A program made the translations under genes and the position numbers. This document shows, piece after piece, positions 8,007-19,721 of a stretch of DNA of 64,000 nucleotides. Within the stretch, counting starts at the first letter, position 1; every line of letters starts with the position of its first letter. Under the pieces are notes generated by a model, which was not told the DNA's origin, did not search any database, and worked only from the letters and a program-made list of their open reading frames with translations. Origin of the DNA: Lederbergia citrea (GTDB lineage: Bacteria > Bacillota > Bacilli > Bacillales > Bacillaceae_C); NCBI RefSeq assembly GCF_018343525.1, contig NZ_JAGYPH010000002.1, positions 1,073,768 to 1,137,767 on the forward strand. Direction: 5' to 3'.

Positions 8007-8139
8007 CTGTTGATTGGAGCGGAAGGCGCGAAGACTCCTGCGGGAGTACGGGGCAGGGGAGACCCCGCAGGAGCGAAGCGACGAGGAGGCTCCCCGGCAC
8101 GCCCGCGGAAAGCGAAGCGCCTGGAGTGGAAATCAACAG
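8007..8139 (+). repeat. GC-rich palindromic repeat, copy 2 (plus orientation)
   Basis: A 133-base element with inverted ends CTGTTGATT (8007-8015) and AATCAACAG (8131-8139) and internal complementary blocks AAGACTCCTGCGGG and CCCCGCAGGAG. It is the inverted partner of the copy at 7534-7642. The paired ends suggest a small non-autonomous mobile element or REP-like hairpin. No target duplication is evident. Confidence 0.75.
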
Positions 8140-8172
8140 ACCCATTTAACTAACCGAAAAATTTAAAATAAG

Positions 8173-8220
8173 AGGGGGCTACCAAAGGTCAGTTACCTGA
8201 CTTTTGGGCAGCCCCCTTTT
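8173..8220 (+). terminator. Strong terminator-like hairpin in the post-metI scar
   Basis: AGGGGGCT pairs with AGCCCCCT and CCAAAGGTCAG with CTGACTTTTGG, followed by TTTT. No intact gene precedes it, so it may be the surviving end of a lost gene. Confidence 0.75.
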
Positions 8221-8232
8221 GTCGATAATCTG

Positions 8233-8262
8233 AAAGTTCCAGGTTTATCCGGAACTTTTTGT
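8233..8262 (+). terminator. Second short terminator-like hairpin
   Basis: AAAGTTCC (8233-8240) pairs with GGAACTTT (8251-8258), followed by TTG and T-rich sequence. Its text closely resembles the bases just after metI at 7437-7464. Confidence 0.6.
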
Positions 8263-8332
8263 TTTATTTATTTTCATTAGGGAAAAGAGATACAGATGAT
8301 TTAAACCATCGAGGGCTTATAATCAGAAAGGA

Positions 8333-8527
8333 TTGGTTTTTATTAATACGCTAGACATCCAGTATACGAATGGAATGGAAAAGGCGATGCACGGGGCGCA
8401 CGGAGTTGGCTATGAAACTTATAAACAAAAGCACGAGATGAGAATGAAAATAGAAAAAAGCCGGGAAGAAGAATACTTGAAATCCCAAAGACTGATATCC
8501 GATCTTGAGCGAAAAATTCATACTTGA
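8333..8527 (+). CDS. Small hypothetical protein, 64 aa (TTG start) or 50 aa
   Basis: A short, charged, helical protein ending in KIEKSREEEYLKSQRLISDLERKIHT, suggesting a coiled coil. TTG 8333 has a weak AGAAAGG ribosome site; an internal ATG at 8375 would give 50 residues. A clear terminator follows at 8553, which supports expression of a short transcript. I recognise no family. Confidence 0.45.
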   Translation: MVFINTLDIQYTNGMEKAMHGAHGVGYETYKQKHEMRMKIEKSREEEYLKSQRLISDLERKIHT

Positions 8528-8552
8528 TAATAGACGATGCTTTTACGAAGAC

Positions 8553-8582
8553 AAGGCTGGTGCGAATCGCGCCAGCCTTTTG
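8553..8582 (+). terminator. Terminator upstream of the suf operon
   Basis: AAGGCTGG with GCG pairs with CGC and CCAGCCTT, followed by TTTT. Confidence 0.85.
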
Positions 8583-8623
8583 GTATTCTAATGTTTAACG
8601 AGGTCAGCGTAATTCTGTCCTAG

Positions 8624-8652
8624 TTGATAATAATTTTAATATGGTATAAGAT
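8624..8652 (+). promoter_or_regulatory. Probable SigA promoter of sufCDSUB
   Basis: TTGATA (8624-8629), 17-base spacer, TAAGAT (8647-8652), 72 bases before the sufC start. A TGAGAAT direct repeat at 8658-8664 and 8669-8675 lies just downstream and could bind a regulator; it matches the Fur consensus only weakly. Confidence 0.5.
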
Positions 8653-8724
8653 AATAATGAGAATAAATTGAGAATGAACTCAACAAAATAAGAAAATCAC
8701 TTTCTATATAACGGAGGTATGATC

Positions 8725-9507
8725 ATGGCTTCAACACTAACTATCAAAGATCTTCATGTGGAGATCGATGGAAAAGAGATACTTAAAGGTGTAAACCTTG
8801 AAATAAAAGGTGGAGAAATCCACGCAGTAATGGGTCCTAACGGTACCGGGAAATCTACTTTGTCTGCAGCTATTATGGGACATCCTAAATATGAAGTAAC
8901 AAAAGGTTCAATCCATCTTGACGGTGAAGACGTACTAGAAATGGAAGTTGACGAGCGCGCTCGTGCAGGTCTTTTCCTTGCTATGCAATATCCAAGTGAA
9001 ATTAGCGGTGTAACAAATGCTGAATTTTTGCGTTCATCCATTAACTCTCGCCGTGAAGAAGGAAAAGAAATTTCTCTTATGAAATTTATCCGTGAAATGG
9101 ATAATAAAATGGAATTACTTGAAATGGATCCGAATATGGCTCAACGCTATTTAAATGAAGGATTCTCAGGTGGAGAAAAGAAACGTAATGAGATTTTACA
9201 ATTATTAATGCTTGAACCAAAAATTGCCATCCTTGACGAAATTGACTCAGGTCTTGATATCGATGCATTGAAAGTAGTTTCAAAAGGAATCAATGAAATG
9301 CGCTCAAGCGATTTCGGTTGCTTAATCATCACTCACTATCAACGCCTTCTTAACTATATCACTCCTGACCATGTTCATGTCATGATGCAAGGACGTGTAG
9401 TTAAATCCGGCGGTCCGGAATTGGCTCAACGTCTAGAAGCAGAAGGATATGATTGGATCAAAACAGAACTTGGCATCGAAGACGAAACAGTTGGTCAAGA
9501 AGCATAA
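8725..9507 (+). CDS. sufC: Fe-S assembly ATPase SufC
   Basis: A 260-residue ABC-type ATPase of the SufBC2D complex, which builds Fe-S clusters in the cytoplasm. Walker A GPNGTGKST is at 37-45, signature FSGGEKKRNEILQL at 147-160 and Walker B IAILDEIDSGLD at 167-178. ATG 8725 (MASTLTIKDL) is preferred over the ATG at 8719 because the GGAGG site is then seven bases away. It is the first gene of a tight sufC-D-S-U-B operon in the standard Firmicutes order. Confidence 0.96.
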   Translation: MASTLTIKDLHVEIDGKEILKGVNLEIKGGEIHAVMGPNGTGKSTLSAAIMGHPKYEVTKGSIHLDGEDVLEMEVDERARAGLFLAMQYPSEISGVTNAEFLRSSINSRREEGKEISLMKFIREMDNKMELLEMDPNMAQRYLNEGFSGGEKKRNEILQLLMLEPKIAILDEIDSGLDIDALKVVSKGINEMRSSDFGCLIITHYQRLLNYITPDHVHVMMQGRVVKSGGPELAQRLEAEGYDWIKTELGIEDETVGQEA

Positions 9508-9523
9508 GGTTAGGGGGATTAAA

Positions 9524-12493
<2,970 letters not shown>

Positions 12494-12512
12494 GTGAATG
12501 GAGGAATGACGT

Positions 12513-13910
12513 ATGGCTAAAAAAGCTCCTGAAATTGGGGAATACAAATATGGCTTTAGTGATAAAGACGTTTCAGTCTTTCGTTCAGAGCGCGGATTAA
12601 CACGAGAAATTGTAGAAGAAATTTCGAGAATGAAAGATGAGCCACAGTGGATGCTCGATTTCCGTCTGAAATCACTTGAGCAATTTTATAAAATGCCAAT
12701 GCCACAATGGGGTGGGGATCTAAACTCACTCAATTTTGACGAAATTAGATACTATGTAAAACCATCCGAGCAAACAGAGCGCAGCTGGGACGAGGTTCCT
12801 GAAGAAATCAAGCAAACGTTTGATAAATTGGGAATTCCTGAAGCTGAGCAAAAATACCTTGCAGGTGTTTCTGCACAATATGAATCAGAAGTTGTATACC
12901 ACAACATGAAAGAAGATCTTGAAGAGATGGGAATTGTCTTCAAGGATACTGACTCAGCACTTAAAGAAAATGAAGACATTTTCCGCAAGCACTGGGCAAC
13001 TGTCATCCCACCAGCTGATAATAAATTTGCAGCCCTAAACTCTGCAGTCTGGTCCGGCGGATCATTCATTTATGTTCCACCAGGAATAAAAGTTGATACA
13101 CCGCTTCAAGCATACTTCCGGATTAACTCCGAGAATATGGGTCAGTTTGAGCGTACGCTTATTATCGTTGATGAAGGCGCATCTGTTCACTACGTTGAAG
13201 GTTGTACAGCTCCTGTTTATACAACAAACTCACTTCATAGTGCGGTTGTAGAAATCATCATTAAAAAAGATGCATATTGCCGTTACACAACCATTCAAAA
13301 CTGGGCAAATAACGTTTATAACCTAGTTACAAAGCGTGCGGTTTGTGAAGAGCGTGCGACTATGGAATGGATTGACGGTAATATCGGATCGAAATTGACG
13401 ATGAAATACCCTGCAGTTCTCCTTAAAGGTGAAGGAGCTCGTGGATTAACATTGTCGATTGCTTTGGCTGGAAAAGGCCAGCATCAAGATGCAGGAGCAA
13501 AAATGATGCACTTGGCACCAAACACATCTTCAACAATCGTCTCAAAATCCATGTCCCAGCATGGAGGAAAGGTCACATATCGTGGAATTGTTCACTTTGG
13601 CCGCAAAGCTGACGGTGCCCGTTCTAATATTGAGTGTGACACGATGATTTTAGATGATAAATCAACATCAGATACAATTCCGTACAACGAAATCTTGAAT
13701 GACAACATTTCACTTGAACACGAAGCGAAGGTTTCTAAAGTTTCCGAAGAACAGCTCTTCTACTTGATGAGCCGTGGAGTACCTGAGTTAGAAGCAATTG
13801 AAATGATCGTCATGGGCTTTATCGAGCCATTTACGAAAGAACTACCAATGGAATATGCCGTAGAAATGAACCGTTTGATCAAGTTCGAAATGGAAGGCTC
13901 CATCGGTTAA
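12513..13910 (+). CDS. sufB: Fe-S assembly scaffold SufB
   Basis: A 465-residue scaffold on which the new Fe-S cluster forms in the SufBC2D complex. It has the highly conserved [27 protein letters not shown] and [20 protein letters not shown] blocks. The ECD cysteine corresponds to the scaffold cysteine described for SufB. GGAGGAATGACGTATG gives a strong start. It closes the operon and is followed by a terminator. Confidence 0.97.
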   Translation: MAKKAPEIGEYKYGFSDKDVSVFRSERGLTREIVEEISRMKDEPQWMLDFRLKSLEQFYKMPMPQWGGDLNSLNFDEIRYYVKPSEQTERSWDEVPEEIKQTFDKLGIPEAEQKYLAGVSAQYESEVVYHNMKEDLEEMGIVFKDTDSALKENEDIFRKHWATVIPPADNKFAALNSAVWSGGSFIYVPPGIKVDTPLQAYFRINSENMGQFERTLIIVDEGASVHYVEGCTAPVYTTNSLHSAVVEIIIKKDAYCRYTTIQNWANNVYNLVTKRAVCEERATMEWIDGNIGSKLTMKYPAVLLKGEGARGLTLSIALAGKGQHQDAGAKMMHLAPNTSSTIVSKSMSQHGGKVTYRGIVHFGRKADGARSNIECDTMILDDKSTSDTIPYNEILNDNISLEHEAKVSKVSEEQLFYLMSRGVPELEAIEMIVMGFIEPFTKELPMEYAVEMNRLIKFEMEGSIG

Positions 13911-13918
13911 CATATATC

Positions 13919-13957
13919 TCCCAACCCGTCCGGCTATCGCAGCTGGGTGGGTTTTTT
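13919..13957 (+). terminator. Terminator of the suf operon
   Basis: An imperfect stem between CCCAACCC and GGGTGGG with inner pairing is followed by TTTTTT. Confidence 0.78.
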
Positions 13958-13961
13958 GTAT

Positions 13962-13989
13962 TATATAAGAGGGAAATAACTCTTATATA
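13962..13989. promoter_or_regulatory. 10-bp perfect inverted repeat after the suf terminator
   Basis: TATATAAGAG and CTCTTATATA flank an 8-base spacer. No U-run follows; it may be an operator upstream of yunF. Confidence 0.35.
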
Positions 13990-14088
13990 GCGTACATGGC
14001 CCATAAATGAGGTGACGGCCAATAAGCGCGTAATGACGACAAACAAAAATAACAATATTCATATTTTAACTTAAAGCAGGTGAAAGGT

Positions 14089-14934
14089 ATGATTTATATT
14101 GGAGTAACAGGCTGGGGAGACCACGATACACTGTATCGAAAAGGAATTGTTGCTAAGGATAAACTTCAAGAATACAGCGCTCATTTTCCGACCGTCGAAG
14201 TTGATACTTCTTTTTATGCCATCCAGCCAGAACGGAATATAGAAAAATGGGTATGTGATACACCGTCCGGATTCAGATTTGTCGTTAAAGCATACCAGGG
14301 AATGACAGGGCACCAAAGAGGCGATATTCCTTTTGCGACGAAGGAAGAAATGTTTAAAGCATTTATTTTATCCCTTGATCCATGCATAAAAAGTGGAAAA
14401 TTGGCAATGGTCTTATTCCAATTTCCTCCATGGTTTGATTGTACGAAGGAAAATGTAGCTTACTTGCGATATTGTCGTGAAAGAATGGCTGGGATTCCGA
14501 TTGCATTAGAATTTCGGAACCAATCATGGTTTTATCCACAATATAAAAATCGAACACTTCAGTTTATGGAGGAAGAGGGTTGGATTCATAGTATTTGTGA
14601 TGAACCACAAGCAGGGCTTGGATCAATTCCAACGGTATTGCATGCTACTAACAAAGAAAAAACACTCGTCCGTCTGCATGGTCGAAATGTGGGCGCCTGG
14701 ATGCAGCCGAATGGGAAAAATTGGCGTGAAGTTCGTTACTTATATCGGTATAATGAAATGGAACTGCTTGAATGGAAAAAATACATACTTAAACTTCAGG
14801 AATCAACAAAAGATATTTATATACTTTTTAACAATAATTCAGGCGGTGATGCCGCTGAAAATGCTAAACAGTTAATTGAAAAAATGCAAATAGAATATAC
14901 TGGATTAGCAGCGAGGCAACTTGATTTGTTTTAG
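14089..14934 (+). CDS. yunF: DUF72 family protein YunF
   Basis: A 281-residue member of the DUF72 (YecE-like) TIM-barrel family. It opens with IYIGVTGWGDHD and has the VEVDTSFYAI, FRFVVKAYQ, LEFRNQSW and LVRLHGRN blocks, with IYILFNNNSGGDAAENA near the C-terminus. The reaction is not established. ATG 14089 is preferred over GTG 14080 because AAGCAGG then sits at normal spacing. It heads the yunF-D-C-B run, all in the same direction. Confidence 0.9.
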   Translation: MIYIGVTGWGDHDTLYRKGIVAKDKLQEYSAHFPTVEVDTSFYAIQPERNIEKWVCDTPSGFRFVVKAYQGMTGHQRGDIPFATKEEMFKAFILSLDPCIKSGKLAMVLFQFPPWFDCTKENVAYLRYCRERMAGIPIALEFRNQSWFYPQYKNRTLQFMEEEGWIHSICDEPQAGLGSIPTVLHATNKEKTLVRLHGRNVGAWMQPNGKNWREVRYLYRYNEMELLEWKKYILKLQESTKDIYILFNNNSGGDAAENAKQLIEKMQIEYTGLAARQLDLF

Positions 14935-14985
14935 AGAATAACAAGACGTTAGACATTATTGTCGCCATCGATAGGAAGTGTCCAT

Positions 14986-16344
14986 ATGAACGAAAAAATC
15001 CATATTTACCACACAAATGATATACATAGTCATTTTGAAAACTGGCCAAGAATCCAGGCATTTTTAAAAGATCGTAAGGCTTCTCATGAAGCTGCCGGAG
15101 AAGAGGTATTTATATTTGATATCGGTGATTTTGCCGATCGCTGGCATCCCTTTACAGAGGGAACAATGGGAAAAGGAAATGTAAAATTACTGAATGAAGC
15201 AGGCTATACTGCTGTAACGATCGGAAATAATGAAGGCATCACCTTACCACACAGGGATTTAAATGAGATGTATGAAGAAGCAGAATTCGATGTAATAGCA
15301 GCTAATTTATACTTTCCAGATTACAAAAAGCCTGATTGGGCGTTACCATACCGAATTTATGAGACAAAACAAGGAAGAAAAATAGCTGTAACAGGCATTA
15401 CTACTTATTATCAAAAACTGTATGAATTGCTTGAGTGGAAACTCTCTGAGCCGTTTACTGAACTTGAAATTCAATTAAATAGACTAAAAGAAAAAACGGA
15501 TATGATTATCGTTCTTTCCCATTTAGGGATTCATGATGATGAAAAAATTGCCGAACTTTTTCCGCAAGTGGATTTGATATTGGGTGGCCATACACACCAT
15601 CTTTTTCCCGAAGGAAAAGCAGCTGGACGATCAATGATGGCTGCAGCAGGCCGGTATGGGGAATATATAGGATATGTTACGGCACTACTAAAGAAAAATG
15701 CTCCAAAACAAATTCAAGCGACAATATATGAAACGGCATCTTTGCCTAGGCCCATTAATGAACAACAACAAATTATAAGCTTTGATCAAATAGGGAAAAA
15801 ACAATTGGATATAGAAATTACAACGATAAAAGAAACACTCGATTTTGCTTGGGATAAACCATCACAACTTCCGGCACTGTTGTGTGAAGCCCTTCATGAG
15901 TGGTGCAATGCAGATTGTTCACTCATTAATTCGGGGCTTGTACTCAAATCACTTACGAAAGGAAGAGTGACCAAGTACGATCTTCACCAGATGCTTCCTC
16001 ATCCTATTAATCCGTGTACTGTTGAGTTGTCAGGGGCAGAGTTAAAAGAAGTCCTATTACATGCACAAGATGCCAGTTGGGTGAATCTAGAATTAAAAGG
16101 TTTAGGATTTAGAGGCCAAGTGATGGGCACATTTATTTTTCACGGAATAATAATTGATAAAAGCCATCATGAAATATATATAGGAGAAGAACCAATTAAC
16201 CCTGATAAAATCTATAAACTTGGAACAACAGACATGTTTACCTTTGGCAAATTTTTTCCGGAAATACGGCGTTCCCGAGTGAAGCACTATTATATGCCCG
16301 AGTTTCTTCGCGATATTATGGCTTGGAAATTGAGACAACCTTAA
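14986..16344 (+). CDS. yunD: Metallophosphoesterase / 5'-nucleotidase family protein YunD
   Basis: A 452-residue protein with an N-terminal metallophosphatase domain (residues 1 to about 215: YHTNDIHSHFENW, DIGDFADRW, GNNEG, SHLG, GGHTHHLF) and a C-terminal 5'-nucleotidase domain (about 280-430). The family hydrolyses nucleotides or cyclic nucleotides with two metals. There is no signal peptide, so unlike the secreted UshA type it should act in the cytoplasm. ATG 14986 is chosen for the AGGAAGTG site. Confidence 0.9.
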   Translation: MNEKIHIYHTNDIHSHFENWPRIQAFLKDRKASHEAAGEEVFIFDIGDFADRWHPFTEGTMGKGNVKLLNEAGYTAVTIGNNEGITLPHRDLNEMYEEAEFDVIAANLYFPDYKKPDWALPYRIYETKQGRKIAVTGITTYYQKLYELLEWKLSEPFTELEIQLNRLKEKTDMIIVLSHLGIHDDEKIAELFPQVDLILGGHTHHLFPEGKAAGRSMMAAAGRYGEYIGYVTALLKKNAPKQIQATIYETASLPRPINEQQQIISFDQIGKKQLDIEITTIKETLDFAWDKPSQLPALLCEALHEWCNADCSLINSGLVLKSLTKGRVTKYDLHQMLPHPINPCTVELSGAELKEVLLHAQDASWVNLELKGLGFRGQVMGTFIFHGIIIDKSHHEIYIGEEPINPDKIYKLGTTDMFTFGKFFPEIRRSRVKHYYMPEFLRDIMAWKLRQP

Positions 16345-16411
16345 AAACAAGTTGGGAGTAAACTATTATCATGTCCACTCATACATATGAGTAGTGGAAG
16401 GAGTGGATGAT

Positions 16412-16714
16412 ATGGTTTCTGTGAAACCTTTGATTATAGATGGCCAAACATTTATTGCAACTTCAGTATCACTGCCAAAAACAACATTACTAACTATCTC
16501 AAACGACAAAGGGTATATTATGTGCGGTGCACTCGATGTTGCTTTGCTTAATAGGCTTCTTTCCAACCGTCAAATTCTAGCCGGAAGGGCTATTGGAGTT
16601 AAAACAATTGAACAGTTGATGGAAGCCCCGCTGGAATCCGTGACGGTTGCAGCCGAGAAACTTGGAATTCATGCTGGTATGATAGGCAAAGAGGCGTTAT
16701 TGAAGATGGTTTAG
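16412..16714 (+). CDS. yunC: DUF1805 protein YunC
   Basis: A 100-residue small protein of the DUF1805 family (KGYIMCGALDVALLNRL and ILAGRAIGVKTIEQLMEAPLESVT blocks). The function is not known. ATG 16412 has GGAAGGAG at 8 bases; an earlier GTG at 16394 would overlap that site. It lies between yunD and yunB as in B. subtilis. Confidence 0.88.
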   Translation: MVSVKPLIIDGQTFIATSVSLPKTTLLTISNDKGYIMCGALDVALLNRLLSNRQILAGRAIGVKTIEQLMEAPLESVTVAAEKLGIHAGMIGKEALLKMV

Positions 16715-16794
16715 AAGCCTCAAAAGCATAATTTCATAAACTAGCCCTATAACCCTCCTTATGAGCATATATTTGTTCACAGGGGGGGATTTTT

Positions 16795-17553
16795 TTGGCC
16801 GTCTTTCGCGCTCGCAATATACGGCGCGGCCCTTTGCCGTTCCGATACGTATTATTATTATCATTTGTCTTTTTTATTTTTTCCACAGCTGCAGGACTTT
16901 GGATTGTGAATAAAGGTATCAAGCCAACATTAATTGATTATGCCGAATCACAGACGAAAAAAATCGCACCGTTGGTTATTAACAAGGCGATAAAAGAAGT
17001 TCTTCCAAATGTTAAAGATATACGTGAAGTTACGGAAATTGTACCGAATGGTGTCGGGGGAACATCGGTACAATTTAAAACTGATATAATAAACGAGACT
17101 GCCTCGGAATTGTCGAGGGCGATACAACAAAATTTAAAAAAGGCAGAAAGTGGAAACCTTCAAGCGCTTGAAGCCGAAACCGATGTTGAAATTGATTATG
17201 AAAAATCAAATTTGGGTGAAGGAATCGTATATTCCTTTCCCCTTGGTCAGGCTACTCATAACGCGTTACTGGGTAATTTGGGGCCGCGTATTCCTATTAG
17301 ATTTACAGCAATTGGCAGTGTCCAAACGAATGCTAAACCTAAAGTTGAGCAGTATCCAATTAATAATGTATTCATTACTGTCGAGATTCAAATTGAAGTT
17401 ACAGTGCAAATTATTATTCCATTTGGAACAAAACAAGCAGTCGTACAACAAGATGTTCCCATTGCTTTAGGATATTATCCAGGCAATGTCCCTCAGTTTT
17501 ACAATGGGAATGGGAAGACGAGCCCATCGATCCAACTACCCTCCAATCCATGA
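16795..17553 (+). CDS. yunB: Sporulation protein YunB
   Basis: A 252-residue membrane-anchored protein with one N-terminal transmembrane helix (about 16-38) and a large external domain. B. subtilis yunB is made in the mother cell under SigE and is needed for full sporulation. A candidate SigE -10 (CATATATT, 16766-16773) precedes it but the -35 is only partly matched. The start is TTG 16795 after AGGGGGGG. Seen: signal anchor and family blocks; role: by family. Confidence 0.9.
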   Translation: MAVFRARNIRRGPLPFRYVLLLSFVFFIFSTAAGLWIVNKGIKPTLIDYAESQTKKIAPLVINKAIKEVLPNVKDIREVTEIVPNGVGGTSVQFKTDIINETASELSRAIQQNLKKAESGNLQALEAETDVEIDYEKSNLGEGIVYSFPLGQATHNALLGNLGPRIPIRFTAIGSVQTNAKPKVEQYPINNVFITVEIQIEVTVQIIIPFGTKQAVVQQDVPIALGYYPGNVPQFYNGNGKTSPSIQLPSNP

Positions 17554-17609
17554 GGTGTTGCCTGCATAAGCAATTAATGCTATATTAGAATTATAAAACC
17601 GAATATCAA

Positions 17610-17790
17610 ACCTTATCAAAATCGGATGGGGTAGAGGCGCAAAAGGAATGAGTAGGCTGTGTGAGGATGACAACGATGATCACAACCAAAAGGTTCTTTT
17701 GCCGAAGCGGAAATTGATGTCGATTGATTTTCGTTGGTGTTGCTTTAAATAAGAGTAACACTCTCATGGTTGGTGTTTTTTACCAAAAAT
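17610..17790 (+). promoter_or_regulatory. Lysine (L-box) riboswitch
   Basis: Conserved L-box blocks appear in order: GGGGTAGAGGCGC, GAGTAGG, AAAAGGTTCTTTTGCCGAAGC, then AGAGTAACACTCTCATGG. The first two form the core and the last is the P5 hairpin. The outer ends of P1 are approximate. Binding of lysine favours the terminator at 17829, lowering expression of the transporter behind it. Confidence 0.88.
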
Positions 17791-17828
17791 GGGGAGCTAC
17801 AGATCGCGATGGAGAACCTGACATTACA

Positions 17829-17867
17829 AGAGTAATGATAGATCTCTATCATTGCTCTTTTTGTTTT
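17829..17867 (+). terminator. L-box expression-platform terminator
   Basis: AGAGTAATGATAGA pairs with TCTATCATTGCTCT, followed by TTTTTG and T-rich sequence. Confidence 0.88.
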
Positions 17868-17906
17868 GCGCTTTTCTGTTGCTCCTTCATATATCAGGAG
17901 GGTATT

Positions 17907-19487
17907 ATGGTGAATTCAATATTTTCATTACTGCCACCTTTATTGGCAATCGTAATGGTTATTATTACAAGGCGAGTGCTCCTCTCGCTAGGGACAGGAA
18001 TTATTGCATCCGCATTGCTGCTTGCAAAGGGAAATCCAGTGAATACAGGAGCTGTTTTATGGGGGGCAATAAAAGGTATTTTTGTTGATGAAGGTAGCTT
18101 GAACACATGGAATGTATATATTATATTATTTTTATTTATTTTAGGAGCGATTACTACACTCATTAACATTGCTGGCGGAAGTCGTGCATTCGGAGAATGG
18201 GCGATGACTAAAGTGAAAAGTCGTGCTGGAGCACAAATCTTAGCTGCTATTTTCGGCATCATTATTTTTATTGATGATTATTTCAATGCACTTGCTGTCG
18301 GCCAAGTAGCGCGTCCTATCACTGACCGTCACCGCGTGTCACGAGCGAAGCTTGCATATATCATTGACTCAACATCGGCGCCTGTTTGTGTTATTGCGCC
18401 AATTTCGAGTTGGGGTGCTTTCATTATTGGAATTATTGGGACTGTATTCGTAACACATAATATTACACATATTTCTCCATTGACTGCCTTTCTTCAAATG
18501 GTGCCAATGAATTTATATGTATGGACAGCCTTGGCTTTAGTCTTTATCATCGCCGCCCGCAATATTGACTTTGGCACGATGAAGGTACATGAAGAGCGGA
18601 CGTTATCAACGGGCATTCCTTATGATCCGGAGAAACCAATCCCGGGCCAAGCAAAAGAAGATTTACCAGTAAGTGAAAAAGGCAATGTTGGAGATTTGAT
18701 GTGGCCAATTGCCGCACTATTCCTTGGGACAATTGGTGCAATCATTTGGAGCGGGTCTAAAGAAACCGAAGGTAAAGCTACGATCATGGAGATATTCGGA
18801 AACGCGGACGTGTCTGAGGCACTGCTTTATGGTGGTTTAATCGGACTCGTCGTGACGATCGCGTTATTTATCCGTCAACAAGCAAAATATAAGTCTTTGG
18901 ATTCCAAGTTTCTCGTAACAGGATTAAGTGTTGGAATTAGATCAATGTTGCCGGCTGTATTAATTTTGCTGTTTGCGTGGGCAATTAGTGCACTTATCGA
19001 TGAATTGGGTACTGGTAGTTATTTAGCAAGTATCGTACAAAATTCTCAATTAAACCCAGTGTTCTTACCAGTAATCTTGTTTTTTGGTGCCGGCTTGATG
19101 GCATTTTCTACAGGAACTTCATGGGGCGCATTTGGAATTTTACTGCCGATTGCAGGCCAAATAATGGCGGCAACAGATATTTCTCTGCTTTTACCAGCTA
19201 TGGCAGCTGTACTTGCAGGTTCGGTATTGGGAGATCATTGTTCACCCATATCTGATACGACCATTTTGTCATCGACAGGTGCTGGCTGTAACCATATGGA
19301 CCATGTTCTCACCCAGCTCCCATATGCCGTGCTGGCGGCAATTATTTCAGCGATTGGTTATATTGTCATGGGGATCACAGGTATAACGGCTTTCGGGCTA
19401 CTTACCATCGGTATTTTGCTTGTACTTTTTACAATTTGGATGGAAAGAAGTAAGACACGACTATCCCCAATTAATCAAGAAGTTTAA
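17907..19487 (+). CDS. lysW: NhaC-superfamily transporter, probable lysine carrier (LysW type)
   Basis: A 526-residue integral membrane protein with about 11-12 hydrophobic segments, of the NhaC Na+/H+ antiporter superfamily (IFIDDYFNALAVG, STSAPVCVIAPISSWGAF, STGTSWGAFGILLP, VLGDHCSPISDTTILSSTGAGCNH blocks). L-box regulation points to lysine as substrate; comparative work has named such carriers LysW. ATG 17907 follows AGGAGGG; a longer reading would run back into the riboswitch. Direct transport evidence is lacking, so lysine specificity is inferred from the riboswitch. Confidence 0.88.
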   Translation: MVNSIFSLLPPLLAIVMVIITRRVLLSLGTGIIASALLLAKGNPVNTGAVLWGAIKGIFVDEGSLNTWNVYIILFLFILGAITTLINIAGGSRAFGEWAMTKVKSRAGAQILAAIFGIIIFIDDYFNALAVGQVARPITDRHRVSRAKLAYIIDSTSAPVCVIAPISSWGAFIIGIIGTVFVTHNITHISPLTAFLQMVPMNLYVWTALALVFIIAARNIDFGTMKVHEERTLSTGIPYDPEKPIPGQAKEDLPVSEKGNVGDLMWPIAALFLGTIGAIIWSGSKETEGKATIMEIFGNADVSEALLYGGLIGLVVTIALFIRQQAKYKSLDSKFLVTGLSVGIRSMLPAVLILLFAWAISALIDELGTGSYLASIVQNSQLNPVFLPVILFFGAGLMAFSTGTSWGAFGILLPIAGQIMAATDISLLLPAMAAVLAGSVLGDHCSPISDTTILSSTGAGCNHMDHVLTQLPYAVLAAIISAIGYIVMGITGITAFGLLTIGILLVLFTIWMERSKTRLSPINQEV

Positions 19488-19498
19488 TAAAATAGGTC

Positions 19499-19529
19499 AA
19501 AAGGACAGCGAGTGCCGCTGTCCTTTTGT
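19499..19529 (+). terminator. Terminator after the NhaC-type transporter
   Basis: AAAAGGACAGCG pairs with CGCTGTCCTTTT, with the T-run part of the stem. Confidence 0.88.
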
Positions 19530-19619
19530 GTTAAAAAGTATATTAATATAATTTATTACAAGAAAAGTTTTCTTGAAATTTATTATTGAAAAAGAATTGT
19601 GAATAAATAAATATTTATT

Positions 19620-19648
19620 TTGACAAGTTAGGCCCAAATAGCTATACT
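19620..19648 (+). promoter_or_regulatory. SigA promoter of the NSS transporter
   Basis: TTGACA (19620-19625), 17-base spacer, TATACT (19643-19648). About 75 bases of leader follow, including a small CTTCCG/CGGAAG hairpin. Confidence 0.8.
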
Positions 19649-19721
19649 AATTTTAGATTAGGTTTAATAATCTGAAAACATAGAACCTTCCGTTTATTCG
19701 GAAGAAAAAGGGGGAAATTAA

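Noticed and set aside
7907..8149. An 80-codon plus-strand frame over the second GC-rich repeat
   Set aside because: Its second half is the repeat element and its first half lacks a convincing ribosome site; composition explains the open frame.
8651..8675. A Fur box at the suf promoter
   Set aside because: The best alignment matches the 7-1-7 consensus at only about ten of fourteen positions; kept only as an unassigned direct repeat.
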